Source: Ligilactobacillus hayakitensis DSM 18933 = JCM 14209
GTDB lineage: Bacteria; Bacillota; Bacilli; Lactobacillales; Lactobacillaceae
NCBI RefSeq assembly: GCF_000615845.1
Contig: NZ_BAML01000004.1
Span: 35,550 to 99,549, forward strand
DNA length: 64,000 nt
Reading direction: 5' to 3'
Shown: positions 51,175 to 61,395 of the stretch, in pieces
Numbering within the stretch: position 1 is the stretch's first letter
How the letters are laid out: each line of letters begins with the position of its first letter
The notes under the pieces: model-generated
Databases searched by the model: none
Seen by the model: only the letters and a program-made list of their open reading frames with translations
Told to the model about the DNA's origin: nothing
Program-made: the position numbers and the translations under genes

Positions 51175-52120
51175 CCTCAACAACCTTTTGTCCTACTTTT
51201 AATCCTTGACCAGTTCCGTTCACGTAACTAGTTATATCCATGCGTTGTTTTCCAGCTGGTTGAATTTCATTAATTGAATACACCGTTCCATTCGCTGCTG
51301 CAACTTTTAACAAGTGTTTTCCTACTTCAACTACACAACCTGCTTCTAATGTAGTTATTTCATCTAATGGCGTAACATCCCAAATCTTGGTCCGCTTATT
51401 TTTAAAGTTTGTAAAATAAGCACCAGGTGCCGGACGCAATGCGCGAACCTTCCAATCAATTTCTTTTGCTTCTAAATCTAAGTGTAAGATTTCTTCTTCT
51501 GGTTCGATATTAGGAGAAAATACAACTTGATTTTCATCTTGTTCGACAGGTTGAATGTCTCCTGAAATTATTTTTGGTAAGGTTTCAATCAGTAAGTCTC
51601 TTCCCAAATAGCTCATCTTTTCAAAAATAGATCCAGCATCATCAGAACTTAAAATTGGCATTTCTGCTTGTGCAAGCATTGCACCTGCATCCATTTTTTT
51701 AACCATATAGATAATTGTTACTCCTGTTTTATCATCACCATTCATAATTGAATATTGAATTGGAGCCCCACCTCTATACTTTGGTAATAATGATCCATGT
51801 ACGTTAATAGCAGCAATTTTAGCAGACTCAATTAATTTTGTTGGTAAAAATTGACCGTATGCTGCGGTAACAATCAAATCAGGCTTTAGATCCATTAATT
51901 CTTGCATTTCATCACTACCACTTAATTTAAATGGTTGATACACCTTAATTCCATGTGCAACTGCAATTTTTTTAACTGGTGACTGGTGTAGTTCTTTTTT
52001 TCTTCCAACCCTCTTATCTGGCTGTGTTACTACAGCTAAAACATTATATCCTGTTTCAATTAATGATTCTAAAATTGGTGCCGCAAATTGAGGCGTTCCC
52101 ATAAAAATAATTGATTTCAC
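51164..52120 (-). CDS. fmt: Methionyl-tRNA formyltransferase
   Basis: The 318-residue product (MKSIIFMGTPQFAAPILESL...) formylates the initiator tRNA. The formyl transferase signature AAINVHGSLLPKYRGGAPIQ is present, along with the C-terminal domain (PAPGAYFTNFKNKRTKIWD). It starts at GTG 52120. It lies 15 nt after priA. Confidence 0.96.
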   Translation of the reverse strand: MKSIIFMGTPQFAAPILESLIETGYNVLAVVTQPDKRVGRKKELHQSPVKKIAVAHGIKVYQPFKLSGSDEMQELMDLKPDLIVTAAYGQFLPTKLIESAKIAAINVHGSLLPKYRGGAPIQYSIMNGDDKTGVTIIYMVKKMDAGAMLAQAEMPILSSDDAGSIFEKMSYLGRDLLIETLPKIISGDIQPVEQDENQVVFSPNIEPEEEILHLDLEAKEIDWKVRALRPAPGAYFTNFKNKRTKIWDVTPLDEITTLEAGCVVEVGKHLLKVAAANGTVYSINEIQPAGKQRMDITSYVNGTGQGLKVGQKVVEDEQ

Positions 52121-52135
52121 GATTCTTCCACTCCC

Positions 52136-54562
52136 TTATTCGAATCTATTTGGATTTCTATCGATTACAATTAATTCTCCATTTCTTTCAAATTTTTGAC
52201 TAGAAACGAGTAATTTCGATAAATATTCTTCCAATTTTTCTTCTTTTTTATATTTTATAATAATTTGATAATAATATCGATTATTAATTCTGGTTATCCC
52301 TTGAGGCGCTGGCCCTAAAATCTGTGCTTGAGCAGACAGAATTCCTTTTAACTCATTCCCAATTTTATAAATTCTTTTTACAACCTGTTCTTCATTTTTA
52401 GCACTAACAGATATTTTGTATGAATAATAATATGGGGGATAATTTAACATATGCCTCATTTTCATCTCGTGGTAGAAAAATTCCTCATATGAATGTTTTC
52501 TAGCAAGATTAATTGCATAATGGTCTGGATTAAAAGTTTGTATAAATACATTCCCATCCTTATCAGCACGACCAGCACGACCACTTACTTGTGTTAATAA
52601 TTGGAAAGTTTTTTCACTTGCACGAAAATCAGGGAAATTTAAACCTGTATCGGCATTCAAAACTCCAACTAGTGTAATATTAGGAAAATCTAACCCTTTC
52701 GCAATCATCTGTGTTCCTAACAGAATATCTGCTTTTTGACTTCCAAATTCATCCAGAATTTTTTGATGAGCACCTTTTTTTCGAGTTGTATCGACATCCA
52801 TTCTCAAAATTCGAGCATTTGGTATTAATTTTTTTAATTCTGCTTCAACCTTTTGTGTACCTGTACCGTAATATCTAATTTTAGTACTTTTACATACTGA
52901 ACAAACCTTTGGCGGACTCATTTCAAAACCACAGTAATGACATCTCAATGTTCTAGAATCCATGTGTAAAGTCAAAGAAATATCACAATTAGGACAATTA
53001 ACCACATTTCCACAGTCTCGACACATCACAAATGATGAGTAACCACGACGATTTAACATCAAGACTACCTGTTCTTTTCTTTGAATCGTTTGATAAATTT
53101 CATTTAATAATTCAATTGAAAAATCTGGACTTGGTGAATCTTTATACGCTTCTTTCATATCAATGATATGAACTTTTGGCAGGCTTTTTCCATTAATTCG
53201 CTTCGTTAGTTTTAACCACTTATACACACCTTTTTGCGCCCTTGCTCTTGTTTCCAAAGAAGGTGTAGCACTACCTAAAACTACTGGGCAATGATGATAT
53301 TTTCCTCTCCAAATTGCAACGTCTTTTGCATCATAACGAGGCATTTCTTCTTGCTTATAGCTATCTTCATGTTCTTCATCAATAATGATGACCCCTATGT
53401 TTTTTAAGGGAGCAAAAATTGCAGATCTTGCCCCCACAACAACTTTGGCCTCATTTTTTTCGATTCTTCGCCATTCGTCTAATTTTTCACCATTTGATAA
53501 TCCACTATGTAAAGTGGCGACATTACTACCAAAACGGGCTTTAAATCGATTAATCATTTGTGGTGTCAAAGAAATTTCCGGTACCAGCATAATCGCTGTT
53601 TGCCCCTTTTTTAGAACATTATCAATAACTTGTAAGTAAACTTCAGTTTTTCCACTTCCTGTCACACCCTGCAATAGATTCACACTATTTACATGATTAT
53701 TAACATCCCTACTAATAGATTTAAACGCTTCATCTTGTTCTTTTGACAAAATTTTATGTTCATCACGTTTAATTTCAATATTTGCAAATGGATCACGATA
53801 TTCATCAACTTTAAATCTTGAAATCCAGCCTTTTGTTTCTGCATTTTTAAAATCAACACTTGATAAATTTAACTTATTTGCATACTCTAGTTGTCTATAT
53901 TCCTTAGTTGAATCCAACCTTTGGAGTAACTCTAGCAATAATTTTTGTCGATTCGCATTTTTAGATACTTTTCTGCTTAATTCTTGATAAGAATCTTTTT
54001 CTAAAATTGGCCTAAACGCCCAAACTTTTTTAGATGTTAATTTATCTTTTACTATATAAGATACTTCAACAAGATTTTTTTTGCGTAAGTTTAATAATTG
54101 TTGAATTTTTTGAGGAGTTAAATCATGTTTACTTTCTACTAATTCATTATCATTCCCAAAAATTTCTTGAATTGCTGATGTTTTATCATTACCAATAAAT
54201 TTAAATATGCGATCATATTTTGCTTTTAATGCACTTGGTAACATTACTTGTAGACATTTTATTTTAAAAGCAAATGTATACTTTGCCATCCAATCAGCTA
54301 ATTGCAATAATTCTTCATTTACAGTTGGCTCAATATCTAGTATCTCTTGGATTTCTTTATATTTTTCTAAATTAATATCATTATTTTTAACATAATCTAT
54401 TTTGGTAATGAATCCTTGGATTAGCCGATTTCCATTTCCGAACGGAACAGAAACTCTCATTCCTGGTTCTAAATCATTTTGAAATTGTTCTGGAATTAAA
54501 TATGTGTACGGTCTATTAGTTTGCATTGTCGGTACATCGACAATCACATCCGCAATTTGCAT
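52136..54562 (-). CDS. priA: Primosomal protein N' (replication restart helicase)
   Basis: The 808-residue product restarts stalled forks. It has the 3'-DNA-binding N-terminus, Walker A GVTGSGKTEVYLQ, DEEHEDSYKQEE, SATPSLETRA, and the paired zinc sites (CRDCGNVVNCPNCD; CHYCGFEMSPPKVCSVC). ATG 54562 is preferred because AAGGGTGAG is 8 nt upstream; a GTG at 54574 would sit on that site. It lies 4 nt after coaBC. Confidence 0.95.
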   Translation of the reverse strand: MQIADVIVDVPTMQTNRPYTYLIPEQFQNDLEPGMRVSVPFGNGNRLIQGFITKIDYVKNNDINLEKYKEIQEILDIEPTVNEELLQLADWMAKYTFAFKIKCLQVMLPSALKAKYDRIFKFIGNDKTSAIQEIFGNDNELVESKHDLTPQKIQQLLNLRKKNLVEVSYIVKDKLTSKKVWAFRPILEKDSYQELSRKVSKNANRQKLLLELLQRLDSTKEYRQLEYANKLNLSSVDFKNAETKGWISRFKVDEYRDPFANIEIKRDEHKILSKEQDEAFKSISRDVNNHVNSVNLLQGVTGSGKTEVYLQVIDNVLKKGQTAIMLVPEISLTPQMINRFKARFGSNVATLHSGLSNGEKLDEWRRIEKNEAKVVVGARSAIFAPLKNIGVIIIDEEHEDSYKQEEMPRYDAKDVAIWRGKYHHCPVVLGSATPSLETRARAQKGVYKWLKLTKRINGKSLPKVHIIDMKEAYKDSPSPDFSIELLNEIYQTIQRKEQVVLMLNRRGYSSFVMCRDCGNVVNCPNCDISLTLHMDSRTLRCHYCGFEMSPPKVCSVCKSTKIRYYGTGTQKVEAELKKLIPNARILRMDVDTTRKKGAHQKILDEFGSQKADILLGTQMIAKGLDFPNITLVGVLNADTGLNFPDFRASEKTFQLLTQVSGRAGRADKDGNVFIQTFNPDHYAINLARKHSYEEFFYHEMKMRHMLNYPPYYYSYKISVSAKNEEQVVKRIYKIGNELKGILSAQAQILGPAPQGITRINNRYYYQIIIKYKKEEKLEEYLSKLLVSSQKFERNGELIVIDRNPNRFE

Positions 54563-54566
54563 ATTT

Positions 54567-55757
54567 TTACTCACCCTTCATTGACAAAACATCAAATATT
54601 TTTTCTGCAATAATTTCTTTTGAAGCCTTGCTAATTTTTTGTTTGAAATCATTTTGTCCAAAAATTATAACTTCATTTTCATCCGTCCCAAACCCAATAT
54701 CTTTTCTCGACACATCATTTGCTACAATAAAATCTGCATTTTTAGATTTTAATTTGCCCTTAGCATAATTTTCAAGGTTATTGGTTTCTGCAGCAAAACC
54801 GATAATAATTTGCCCCTTACCTTTTTTATGTCCTAATTCTTTAAGAATATCTGGATTTTGAACTAATGTAAGTTGTAGGCTTTCCCCATCCTTTTTTATT
54901 TTTTTATTCGAAATTTCTTTCACACGATAATCTGAAACCGCGGCCGCCATTATAACCACATCTGACTTTGGTAGTAAGTTTAACATTGTGTCTTTCATGT
55001 CAGTTGTTGTTTTTATATCTACAAAATTCACATTTTGAGGTGGGGTAAGTTTTGTAGGACCGCTGACTAAATTTACTATCGCACCTCTATTGGCCGCAAC
55101 TTTAGCAAGTTCAAATCCCATTTTTCCACTCGAATGATTAGTTAAATATCTAACGGGATCAATTGGTTCAATAGTACTCCCTGCAGAAATCGTAATTACT
55201 TTGCCTTCCAAGTCATTTTTTTGAATATTACATTTTTTTACCCATTGAAAAATTTCATCGGGTTCTGGCATCCTCCCTTTTGCTTCATACCCTTCAGCTA
55301 ATAAACCGACTTTAGGTTCCATAACCTTAATTCCATCCGCCACTAGAGTTTCAATATTTCTTTGCGTGGCGGGATTTTCATACATTTTATCATTCATTGC
55401 TAAAATAACATATTTTGGTTTATCAATTGCTAATAAACAAGTTGATACAGTATCATCGGCAATCCCGTTGGCCATCTTTCCTACAACATTTGCAGTTGCT
55501 GGTAATACCACAGCAAAATCCGCCCAATTTGCTAGTTCTACATGAGGGATAAATTCAGTATCGTTATTAAAAATATCTGTTATTACTTTAGTGTGTGTTA
55601 ATGCCTCGAACGTTAAAGGAGTAACAAATTTTTGAGCTGAATCACTCATAACTACTCGCGCATTATATCCATTTTTAACGAAAATTCTAACTAAAGACGC
55701 AGCTTTATAAACCGCAATCCCACCTGTAATAAAGAAAACTACATTTTTCTTAGACAT
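54567..55757 (-). CDS. coaBC: Bifunctional CoaBC (phosphopantothenoylcysteine synthase/decarboxylase)
   Basis: The 396-residue product makes 4'-phosphopantetheine for CoA. It has a flavoprotein decarboxylase half (FFITGGIAVYKAASLVRIF; PATANVVGKMANGIADD) and a CTP-dependent synthetase half (ISAGSTIEPIDPVRYLTNHS, then AAAVSDYRVKE, GFAAET). The order rpoZ-coaBC-priA is conserved, here split by a transposase relic. Confidence 0.95.
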   Translation of the reverse strand: MSKKNVVFFITGGIAVYKAASLVRIFVKNGYNARVVMSDSAQKFVTPLTFEALTHTKVITDIFNNDTEFIPHVELANWADFAVVLPATANVVGKMANGIADDTVSTCLLAIDKPKYVILAMNDKMYENPATQRNIETLVADGIKVMEPKVGLLAEGYEAKGRMPEPDEIFQWVKKCNIQKNDLEGKVITISAGSTIEPIDPVRYLTNHSSGKMGFELAKVAANRGAIVNLVSGPTKLTPPQNVNFVDIKTTTDMKDTMLNLLPKSDVVIMAAAVSDYRVKEISNKKIKKDGESLQLTLVQNPDILKELGHKKGKGQIIIGFAAETNNLENYAKGKLKSKNADFIVANDVSRKDIGFGTDENEVIIFGQNDFKQKISKASKEIIAEKIFDVLSMKGE

Positions 55758-55849
55758 GAACTTTCCTCCAATAAAAATACTTCAAATAAATTATATCATA
55801 ACTACTAGAGCTTCCTTAAAAATTGACGCTTAAAATTTTAGACTAAAAA

Positions 55850-56360
55850 AGGGTGGTTCTATATTCTGTACTAATGATAATTTTAAAATGTATTTTAAGA
55901 TTATCATCAGTATTATTTTGGATAAATCAAAAGATCAATACTCCGAATTAGACGATTTTAAGATTTTAAACTGTATTCAAAGTTTCGATTCTCCTAAACG
56001 CTGCCATAATTGTGGGTTCAATATGGTAAAACTCCTCCGGTTCTAATCCTTTGTTCTAGATCAGATGAAAAGTCTTTATTTATGGGAGTTTGTGAACAAA
56101 AATTCATCTGGAAGAATTGTCGTTCAACTCGTGTATTCCCTATTTCTGGTTTTGAAGAACATTGTTCTATTTCAAATAATATTAAATAACAGATTATTGT
56201 TAATTTTAAGAAAAATACATCCATGAAAGACACTTCTTTTGATTACCATGTTTCTAGTAATACTGTCCAAAGATGTCTTGAATCTACCGCAGGCACTCTA
56301 AAGATTAAAGAAAAGATGCGCAAAAAAATAACGGCTAAGCAGCTTGTTCTCCAATCTACT
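55850..56360 (+). pseudogene. Decayed ISL3-like transposase fragment
   Basis: The 704-nt interval between coaBC and rpoZ has no intact gene. On the plus strand frames with stops and shifts give RCHNCGFNMVK, then CEQKFIWKNCRSTRVFPISG, EEHCSISNNIK and SMKDTSFDYHVSSNTVQRCL. Paired CxxC motifs then a helix-turn-helix of the pattern S.K.....V...TVQR match the N-terminal part of ISL3-family transposases. A GGTTCTATATTCTGTAC stretch near 55853 could be an old end. At least two frameshifts and an internal TAA are present. The catalytic part is missing. Confidence 0.65.
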
Positions 56361-56461
56361 TAACCATTATCTTTTCGAATATATTTAATTAAATTTTCTC
56401 ATCAGTATTAACTGACAAAAATCCAAAAGGTTAGGTAAGATTCTACCTAACCCTCTAATAA

Positions 56462-56665
56462 TTATTTTTTGCTATCTTTGATCTTAACTTTACCAGCAGC
56501 AATTTCTTCTAAAGCATGACCAATTTGTTTTGGTGATTTATATGAATCTAATAATTCTTCAGCACCTTCGTCTACTTGATGAGCACGCTTAGCTGCAAGC
56601 ATAATTAAAGAATAACGTGAATCAACTTGTTCTAATAATTCGTCTACTGATGGATATAAAATCAT
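56462..56665 (-). CDS. rpoZ: RNA polymerase omega subunit
   Basis: The 67-residue product ([20 protein letters not shown]...) is the omega subunit, which binds the beta' subunit and helps RNA polymerase assembly; [18 protein letters not shown] is the core motif. It overlaps the gmk stop by one base, a conserved gmk-rpoZ pair. Confidence 0.94.
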   Translation of the reverse strand: MILYPSVDELLEQVDSRYSLIMLAAKRAHQVDEGAEELLDSYKSPKQIGHALEEIAAGKVKIKDSKK

Positions 56666-57282
56666 TATTTAAAATCTCCTAACTGCTTCTTGTAATCTGG
56701 TAAAAAACGTTTTACACGCCAACGTTCAGCTCTAATGATTGTTTTAATTTTTTCAGCGGCTTCTTCAACAACATCATTAACAACTGCGTAGTCGTAATTT
56801 TGCATCATTTCAATTTCATCAACCGCTTTTTCCATACGCTTATTAATTGTTTCAATATCATCTGTTCCACGATTGATAATTCTTTGTCTTAATTCCATTA
56901 AATCAGGTGGAGTTAAGAAAATAAATAAACCATCTGGAGCTTTTTTACGGACCTGCATTGCACCTTTAACTTCAATTTCAAGGAATACGTCTTTACCACT
57001 ATCTAACATTTGGTTTACATATTTTAATGGTGTTCCGTAGTAATTATCAACATACTTTGCATATTCAAGCATTTGATCATCTTTAATTTGTTGTTCAAAT
57101 TCTTCTTTTGATACAAAGTAATAATCCTTTCCATCTACTTCTCCAGGTCGCATATCTCGAGTAGTCATAGATACTGAATAATGAAAGTTATTACCTGGTT
57201 GTGAAAAAATTTCTTTTCTAACTGTTCCTTTACCAACACCTGATGGGCCAGATAGAACAATTAACATCCCTCTTTTAGCCAT
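56665..57282 (-). CDS. gmk: Guanylate kinase
   Basis: The 205-residue product phosphorylates GMP. P-loop [14 protein letters not shown] (about 11-24), [20 protein letters not shown] and [15 protein letters not shown] are clear. It lies upstream of rpoZ, and the pair is probably transcribed together. Confidence 0.96.
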   Translation of the reverse strand: MAKRGMLIVLSGPSGVGKGTVRKEIFSQPGNNFHYSVSMTTRDMRPGEVDGKDYYFVSKEEFEQQIKDDQMLEYAKYVDNYYGTPLKYVNQMLDSGKDVFLEIEVKGAMQVRKKAPDGLFIFLTPPDLMELRQRIINRGTDDIETINKRMEKAVDEIEMMQNYDYAVVNDVVEEAAEKIKTIIRAERWRVKRFLPDYKKQLGDFK

Positions 57283-57386
57283 GAAATATAATTCTCCTAA
57301 ACAATCTGTATTATTTTAATAATGCAATAAAATTCAAAATATTTCAAGTCTTATTGATAAATTCGTACCAACAAAAGTATATTTTT

Positions 57387-58235
57387 TTAAATTTTTAACA
57401 CCGCATCGTTATTCAAAATTGTTTGAATCATCATATCCGCCATTTTTCCAAATTTTTTCTTTGGATGTGATAAGTGAAATAAATATATCTCAATTGCTGT
57501 TTTAAAAAGTAATACTTGTTGTAACTCAGAACTTGGAATTTCAAATTCTCCTTGATCGCGATAACCTTTCAAAAATTCATTTCGCAAGGAAACATCTACC
57601 ACTTCATTAAAGAAAAATTTAATAAAATCTTCATATTGAGATCCCATTCTTGAATGTTCAAAATCAATCAACACTTCGTTATCTTTATATTTCTTTATAT
57701 TACGAAGACTAAAATCACCATGTAATACTACTTTAGGAAGTAATTCATATTCGTTATCTACCTGTTGTAATATTCTTTGAATATGCTCATATGCTTCACT
57801 AACTTTCTTTTCATATTCTGTGTTCTTCAAATTTTGAAAATCTTCATCAACAATTTCAGAAAGCCTACGCGTATCATTTTTCACACTAACATTATTAGTT
57901 AGTTTATTATGAAAATTAGCAATCATAGTGCCGTACTTATATGCTCTTTCTTCATTTAATTCTTGATCTATATCAAATAATTCTCTATCTTTAAGAACTA
58001 CAACATAGTTGTCCTCGTATATTACACTATCTAAATATATTTCTGGATAGTACACTTGATTAACATGTTGTTCAGCATAAAACATAGATTCATCAATGAA
58101 GATTTTTATAAATAAATTTTCATTATATAAGTTACTGTATCCTACCAAATGTTTATTTCCGGCAACATCATGAATGTTTTTAAAATCTCCATTAAAATAG
58201 TCATTTAAAAACTGAATTAAAAAAGTTTCATTCAT
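57387..58235 (-). CDS. Aminoglycoside phosphotransferase/choline kinase-like protein
   Basis: The 282-residue product has the APH-family catalytic loop VVLHGDFSLRNIKKY and the metal-binding VLIDFEHSRMGS, with a divergent N-terminal lobe. Substrates of this family include sugars, choline and antibiotics; nothing here specifies one. Its flanks (gmk, an EamA transporter) give no clue. The catalytic residues His-Gly-Asp and Asp are intact. Confidence 0.75.
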   Translation of the reverse strand: MNETFLIQFLNDYFNGDFKNIHDVAGNKHLVGYSNLYNENLFIKIFIDESMFYAEQHVNQVYYPEIYLDSVIYEDNYVVVLKDRELFDIDQELNEERAYKYGTMIANFHNKLTNNVSVKNDTRRLSEIVDEDFQNLKNTEYEKKVSEAYEHIQRILQQVDNEYELLPKVVLHGDFSLRNIKKYKDNEVLIDFEHSRMGSQYEDFIKFFFNEVVDVSLRNEFLKGYRDQGEFEIPSSELQQVLLFKTAIEIYLFHLSHPKKKFGKMADMMIQTILNNDAVLKI

Positions 58236-58300
58236 CGTACTTCCCCCGCTTTCTATCCTTTACTTAATTGTATTAAAGAAATACAGGGACAACAAGTCAT

Positions 58301-59194
58301 TTATTTTCTTTTTATAGAAATTGATTGTAAAAATGTTGTTGATAAAATCAAGAGCCCGCCCAATAATTCAAAAAATCCCAAATGAATATGAAACACTAGA
58401 ATAGTTAAAATAGTTGCTGTAAACGGCTCAAACGCACTAAGCATACCTGTAGTTTCTGGTGGAATAAATTTTAAACTCATTAAATATAATAAATAAGCAA
58501 ACATTGTTCCAAAAACAATTATATAAAATAGCGCTGCAAAATTTTGGGGTGAAAATTCCGGTACTTTTTGAAAAATTACAAACGGTAATAATACAATTCC
58601 TCCAACTATCATAGACAAACCAGAAATTGCTCTAGCATCAAATTTCTTTAATAACTCTCGCGGTAACAAAGTATACGATGCTTGACTAACTCCCGCCATT
58701 ATTCCCCAAAAAAGAGCTGCTGGAGATAACGTTAATCTATTCATGTCACCATCTGTTACTAATAAAAGTATCCCCAAAATAGCTATAACAATTGAAATTA
58801 CATCGATTCTTCTAGGTAAAATTCTAGTTGCAAAAGCTAAATATATAATAATAAATAATGGCCCTAAAAATTGTAATATTGTTGCAGTTGAGGCATTTCC
58901 TGCCTCAATTGCTTTAAAATATGTAAATTGCGATGGAATCATTCCAAAGATTGAAAACACGACTAGTGATAAGAAATTTTTCTTAGAAAAAATTTCTTGC
59001 CATATTTTCCTTTCAATCGTAAAAAAACTCCAAATTACCAAAATTAATCCGGCAAAAATCATTCTAACACAGACTAACCATTGCGCTGTTACACCATTTT
59101 GGAGAAGTCCTTGCGCTACTGTACCAGATATCCCCCAAAACATTGTACCGACAATCGCAAAAATCATCCCTAAACGCCTTTTGTCCTTTATCAT
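58301..59194 (-). CDS. EamA/DMT-family transporter
   Basis: The 297-residue product has about ten membrane helices in two EamA repeats, starting GMIFAIVGTMFWGISGTVAQ and with TSIYL-type segments and FEPFTATILTILVFHIHLGF. Such proteins export metabolites or take up small molecules; the substrate is unknown. ATG 59194 has AGGAGG 7 nt upstream. It is likely a stand-alone gene. Confidence 0.85.
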   Translation of the reverse strand: MIKDKRRLGMIFAIVGTMFWGISGTVAQGLLQNGVTAQWLVCVRMIFAGLILVIWSFFTIERKIWQEIFSKKNFLSLVVFSIFGMIPSQFTYFKAIEAGNASTATILQFLGPLFIIIYLAFATRILPRRIDVISIVIAILGILLLVTDGDMNRLTLSPAALFWGIMAGVSQASYTLLPRELLKKFDARAISGLSMIVGGIVLLPFVIFQKVPEFSPQNFAALFYIIVFGTMFAYLLYLMSLKFIPPETTGMLSAFEPFTATILTILVFHIHLGFFELLGGLLILSTTFLQSISIKRK

Positions 59195-59213
59195 ACACAA
59201 ACCTCCTATTACA

Positions 59214-59242
59214 AAAAAGAAGGCTTGAAATTTCCAAGCCTC
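59214..59242 (-). terminator. Terminator of the Spx/ArsC-like gene
   Basis: GAGGCTTG and CAAGCCTTC form a stem (one mismatch at the base) around GAAATTT and are followed by TTTTTT on the minus strand. Confidence 0.8.
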
Positions 59243-59291
59243 TATCTATTAATACAAATTATAATTTATAATGAACTAAGTATCTAGTGCA

Positions 59292-59645
59292 TTACAAAAA
59301 CTTTTTCGAATATTCTTTTTCGTTAAAACCACACATAATAGCACTACCATCAACTATTAATGGCCTTTTAATGAGCATCCCTTCATTAGAGAGTAGTTCT
59401 GCTTTTTGATCAATAGACATATTATCTAACTTATCTTTTAAATTTAACTTTCGATAAATTTGACCGCTTGTGTTAAATAAATATCTCCCTGAATATTCAC
59501 TATTGCCTAACCACTTTTTAAACATCTCTTTTGAAGGCCTTTGTTCAGTTATCTCAACATATTTATATTCAATATGCTGGTTATCAAGCCATTTTTTGGC
59601 TTTACTACATGTACTACATTTTTTATAACAGTAAAATTCTATCAT
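59292..59645 (-). CDS. Spx/ArsC-family thioredoxin-fold protein
   Basis: The 117-residue product starts MIEFYCYKKCSTCSKAKKWL with a CxxC (Cys10, Cys13) in the ArsC/Spx arrangement, then GMLIKRPLIVDGS, the family's conserved cis-proline area. Spx binds RNA polymerase under thiol stress; YusI/YffB-like members are reductases. The CSTC motif and length fit the reductase-like group better than Spx proper. It lies 18 nt after rodA. Confidence 0.8.
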   Translation of the reverse strand: MIEFYCYKKCSTCSKAKKWLDNQHIEYKYVEITEQRPSKEMFKKWLGNSEYSGRYLFNTSGQIYRKLNLKDKLDNMSIDQKAELLSNEGMLIKRPLIVDGSAIMCGFNEKEYSKKFL

Positions 59646-59662
59646 GAACAGATCCTCTATAA

Positions 59663-60868
59663 TTATCTGAATTCCTTACTATTTGAGAACATATAACTCT
59701 GGTTATGATATCTCATTGACATAATTAAGCCAATCCCAATCATATTTCCGATTAATGCCGATCCCCCTTGACTAATAAAGGGTAATGGAATCCCTGTTAA
59801 TGGAAGTAATCCAATACTCATCCCAATATTTTCAAAAACATGGAATAAAATCATCATGATTACACCGGTTGAAATATATGCATAAAATTCATTTTTCGTA
59901 TCAAATGTTACTTGAATCATTTGAAAAATTAATAATAAATAAATGAAAATCAAAATACATCCACCAATAAATCCGAAATTTTCACCAATAACAGAGAAAA
60001 TCATATCTGATTCTCGAACAGGAACGTAAACATGAGAGTTATTGAAACCCGTTCCAAATAATTGTCCTGATCCAATCGCTTTCATACTTTGCCATAATTG
60101 ATAACTGTTTCCTGATGTTCCCGCAGTTGGATTCAACCACGCTTCAATACGATCAAATTGATAAGCTTTAAATCCAACTAACATTAGTAAATTTCTACCG
60201 TACGTAACTAAAATAATTGCTAAAATACCAATTAAAGAAGCTCCACCAAAAAGTGGAAGCAAAATTTCCCATGTAACACCCGAAACTAATATAATACCCC
60301 CAAGTATAGCAAAGAAAACCAGCATTGTCCCAAAGTCATTTTGCAAACGTAATAAAATCGCAACTGGTAACGTCCACAATAACAACTTTCCAATTAATTC
60401 CCAGTCACTCTTAACCGAATGTTCATAATATTCGGTATTGTGTTGGACGACCACTCTACCTAACATTAATATAAACGCAGGTTTCATAACCTCTGACGGT
60501 TGGAACGTAAATCCCCCAATAGCAAACCAACTTTTTGCACCTGTTTGAACAGCATACGCCCTACTATAAAAAATTAAGACTAAGATTAGTAAAGTAATTC
60601 CTAATCCATATGCTACCGGCGCAATTTTCCACAGTTGTTCAGCATCAAATTGCATAATAAAAATAACTGCGATAATACCAAGAACATACCAAATTGACTG
60701 CGAAATTAACGCTTTAGCAACACTTGTTGTACTTGAATCATGATTTGCAGCAACAAAAATCGAACCAAGTCCAATTACCGCAAGAACCAAGACAGATAAA
60801 ATTATGCCCCAATCAATTCGGGTATCTTCTTCGACTTGCCGCCGCGTTGGTGTTTTTCTTTCTTGCAC
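59663..60868 (-). CDS. rodA: SEDS-family peptidoglycan polymerase RodA/FtsW type
   Basis: The 401-residue product has about ten membrane helices and SEDS motifs: GFTFQPSEVMKPAFILML, SGNSYQLWQSMKAIGSGQLF, VIGENFGFIGG and GLLPLTGIPLPFISQGGS. It polymerises glycan strands for side-wall elongation. Position beside mbl and yidD fits rodA rather than ftsW. Confidence 0.9.
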   Translation of the reverse strand: MQERKTPTRRQVEEDTRIDWGIILSVLVLAVIGLGSIFVAANHDSSTTSVAKALISQSIWYVLGIIAVIFIMQFDAEQLWKIAPVAYGLGITLLILVLIFYSRAYAVQTGAKSWFAIGGFTFQPSEVMKPAFILMLGRVVVQHNTEYYEHSVKSDWELIGKLLLWTLPVAILLRLQNDFGTMLVFFAILGGIILVSGVTWEILLPLFGGASLIGILAIILVTYGRNLLMLVGFKAYQFDRIEAWLNPTAGTSGNSYQLWQSMKAIGSGQLFGTGFNNSHVYVPVRESDMIFSVIGENFGFIGGCILIFIYLLLIFQMIQVTFDTKNEFYAYISTGVIMMILFHVFENIGMSIGLLPLTGIPLPFISQGGSALIGNMIGIGLIMSMRYHNQSYMFSNSKEFR

Positions 60869-60890
60869 GCTTATTACCTCTTATGAAAAT

Positions 60891-61118
60891 TTAATTATTA
60901 TAATGTAAGTGGTATTCTCGAAGCAAAATAGCCATTCCTTCTTCTACTCTTGTAACAGTAAATTTTTCACCACTACTTAAAGCAGCAATAAATTTACTCC
61001 CTTCAGGCTTAACTTCACCAATTACCTCATCATTTTTTGTTGTTAACTGATGAACTTTAACACCATTAATTACTTTTTCATTTTCGTGAATTTCAATTGT
61101 TTTTTCTTTTTTTGACAC
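60891..61118 (-). CDS. DUF2969-family protein
   Basis: The 75-residue product ([20 protein letters not shown]...) fits DUF2969, a small family of lactobacilli and relatives found between rodA and yidD or mreB genes. It is hydrophilic, without membrane segments. It starts at GTG 61118 inside the end of yidD (26-nt overlap), with AAAGGCGG as binding site. Function unknown. Confidence 0.85.
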   Translation of the reverse strand: MSKKEKTIEIHENEKVINGVKVHQLTTKNDEVIGEVKPEGSKFIAALSSGEKFTVTRVEEGMAILLREYHLHYNN

Positions 61119-61395
61119 GGTTATTTTCCGCCTTTCTCATCTCATAATTTTTATTTCGAAAAATAGATATGTTTTCAGGAACTGGATCATAGCCACCTTT
61201 AACAAAGGGGTTGCACCGAAGAATTCTTGCAATTCCAATTATTATTCCAACAATTCCATGCATTTCAATCGCGTCAATCATATATGTCGAACAAGTCGGA
61301 TAATATCGACAGGACGGTGGAAATAATGGAGAAATTATTTTTTTATAAATTATTATTGGAAATATTAGAAGTTTGCGAAAAAAATTATTGTGCAT
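61093..61395 (-). CDS. yidD: Membrane protein insertion efficiency factor YidD
   Basis: The 100-residue product has the YidD signature [20 protein letters not shown] and [20 protein letters not shown]. It is thought to aid YidC-dependent membrane insertion. The ATG at 61395 is used; it overlaps the mbl gene end by 11 nt. The basic C-terminus is longer than in many relatives. Confidence 0.93.
   Translation of the reverse strand: MHNNFFRKLLIFPIIIYKKIISPLFPPSCRYYPTCSTYMIDAIEMHGIVGIIIGIARILRCNPFVKGGYDPVPENISIFRNKNYEMRKAENNRVKKRKNN

Noticed and set aside
56018..56233. Minus-strand 71-codon frame between coaBC and rpoZ
   Set aside because: It is antisense to the transposase relic and has no ribosome binding site.
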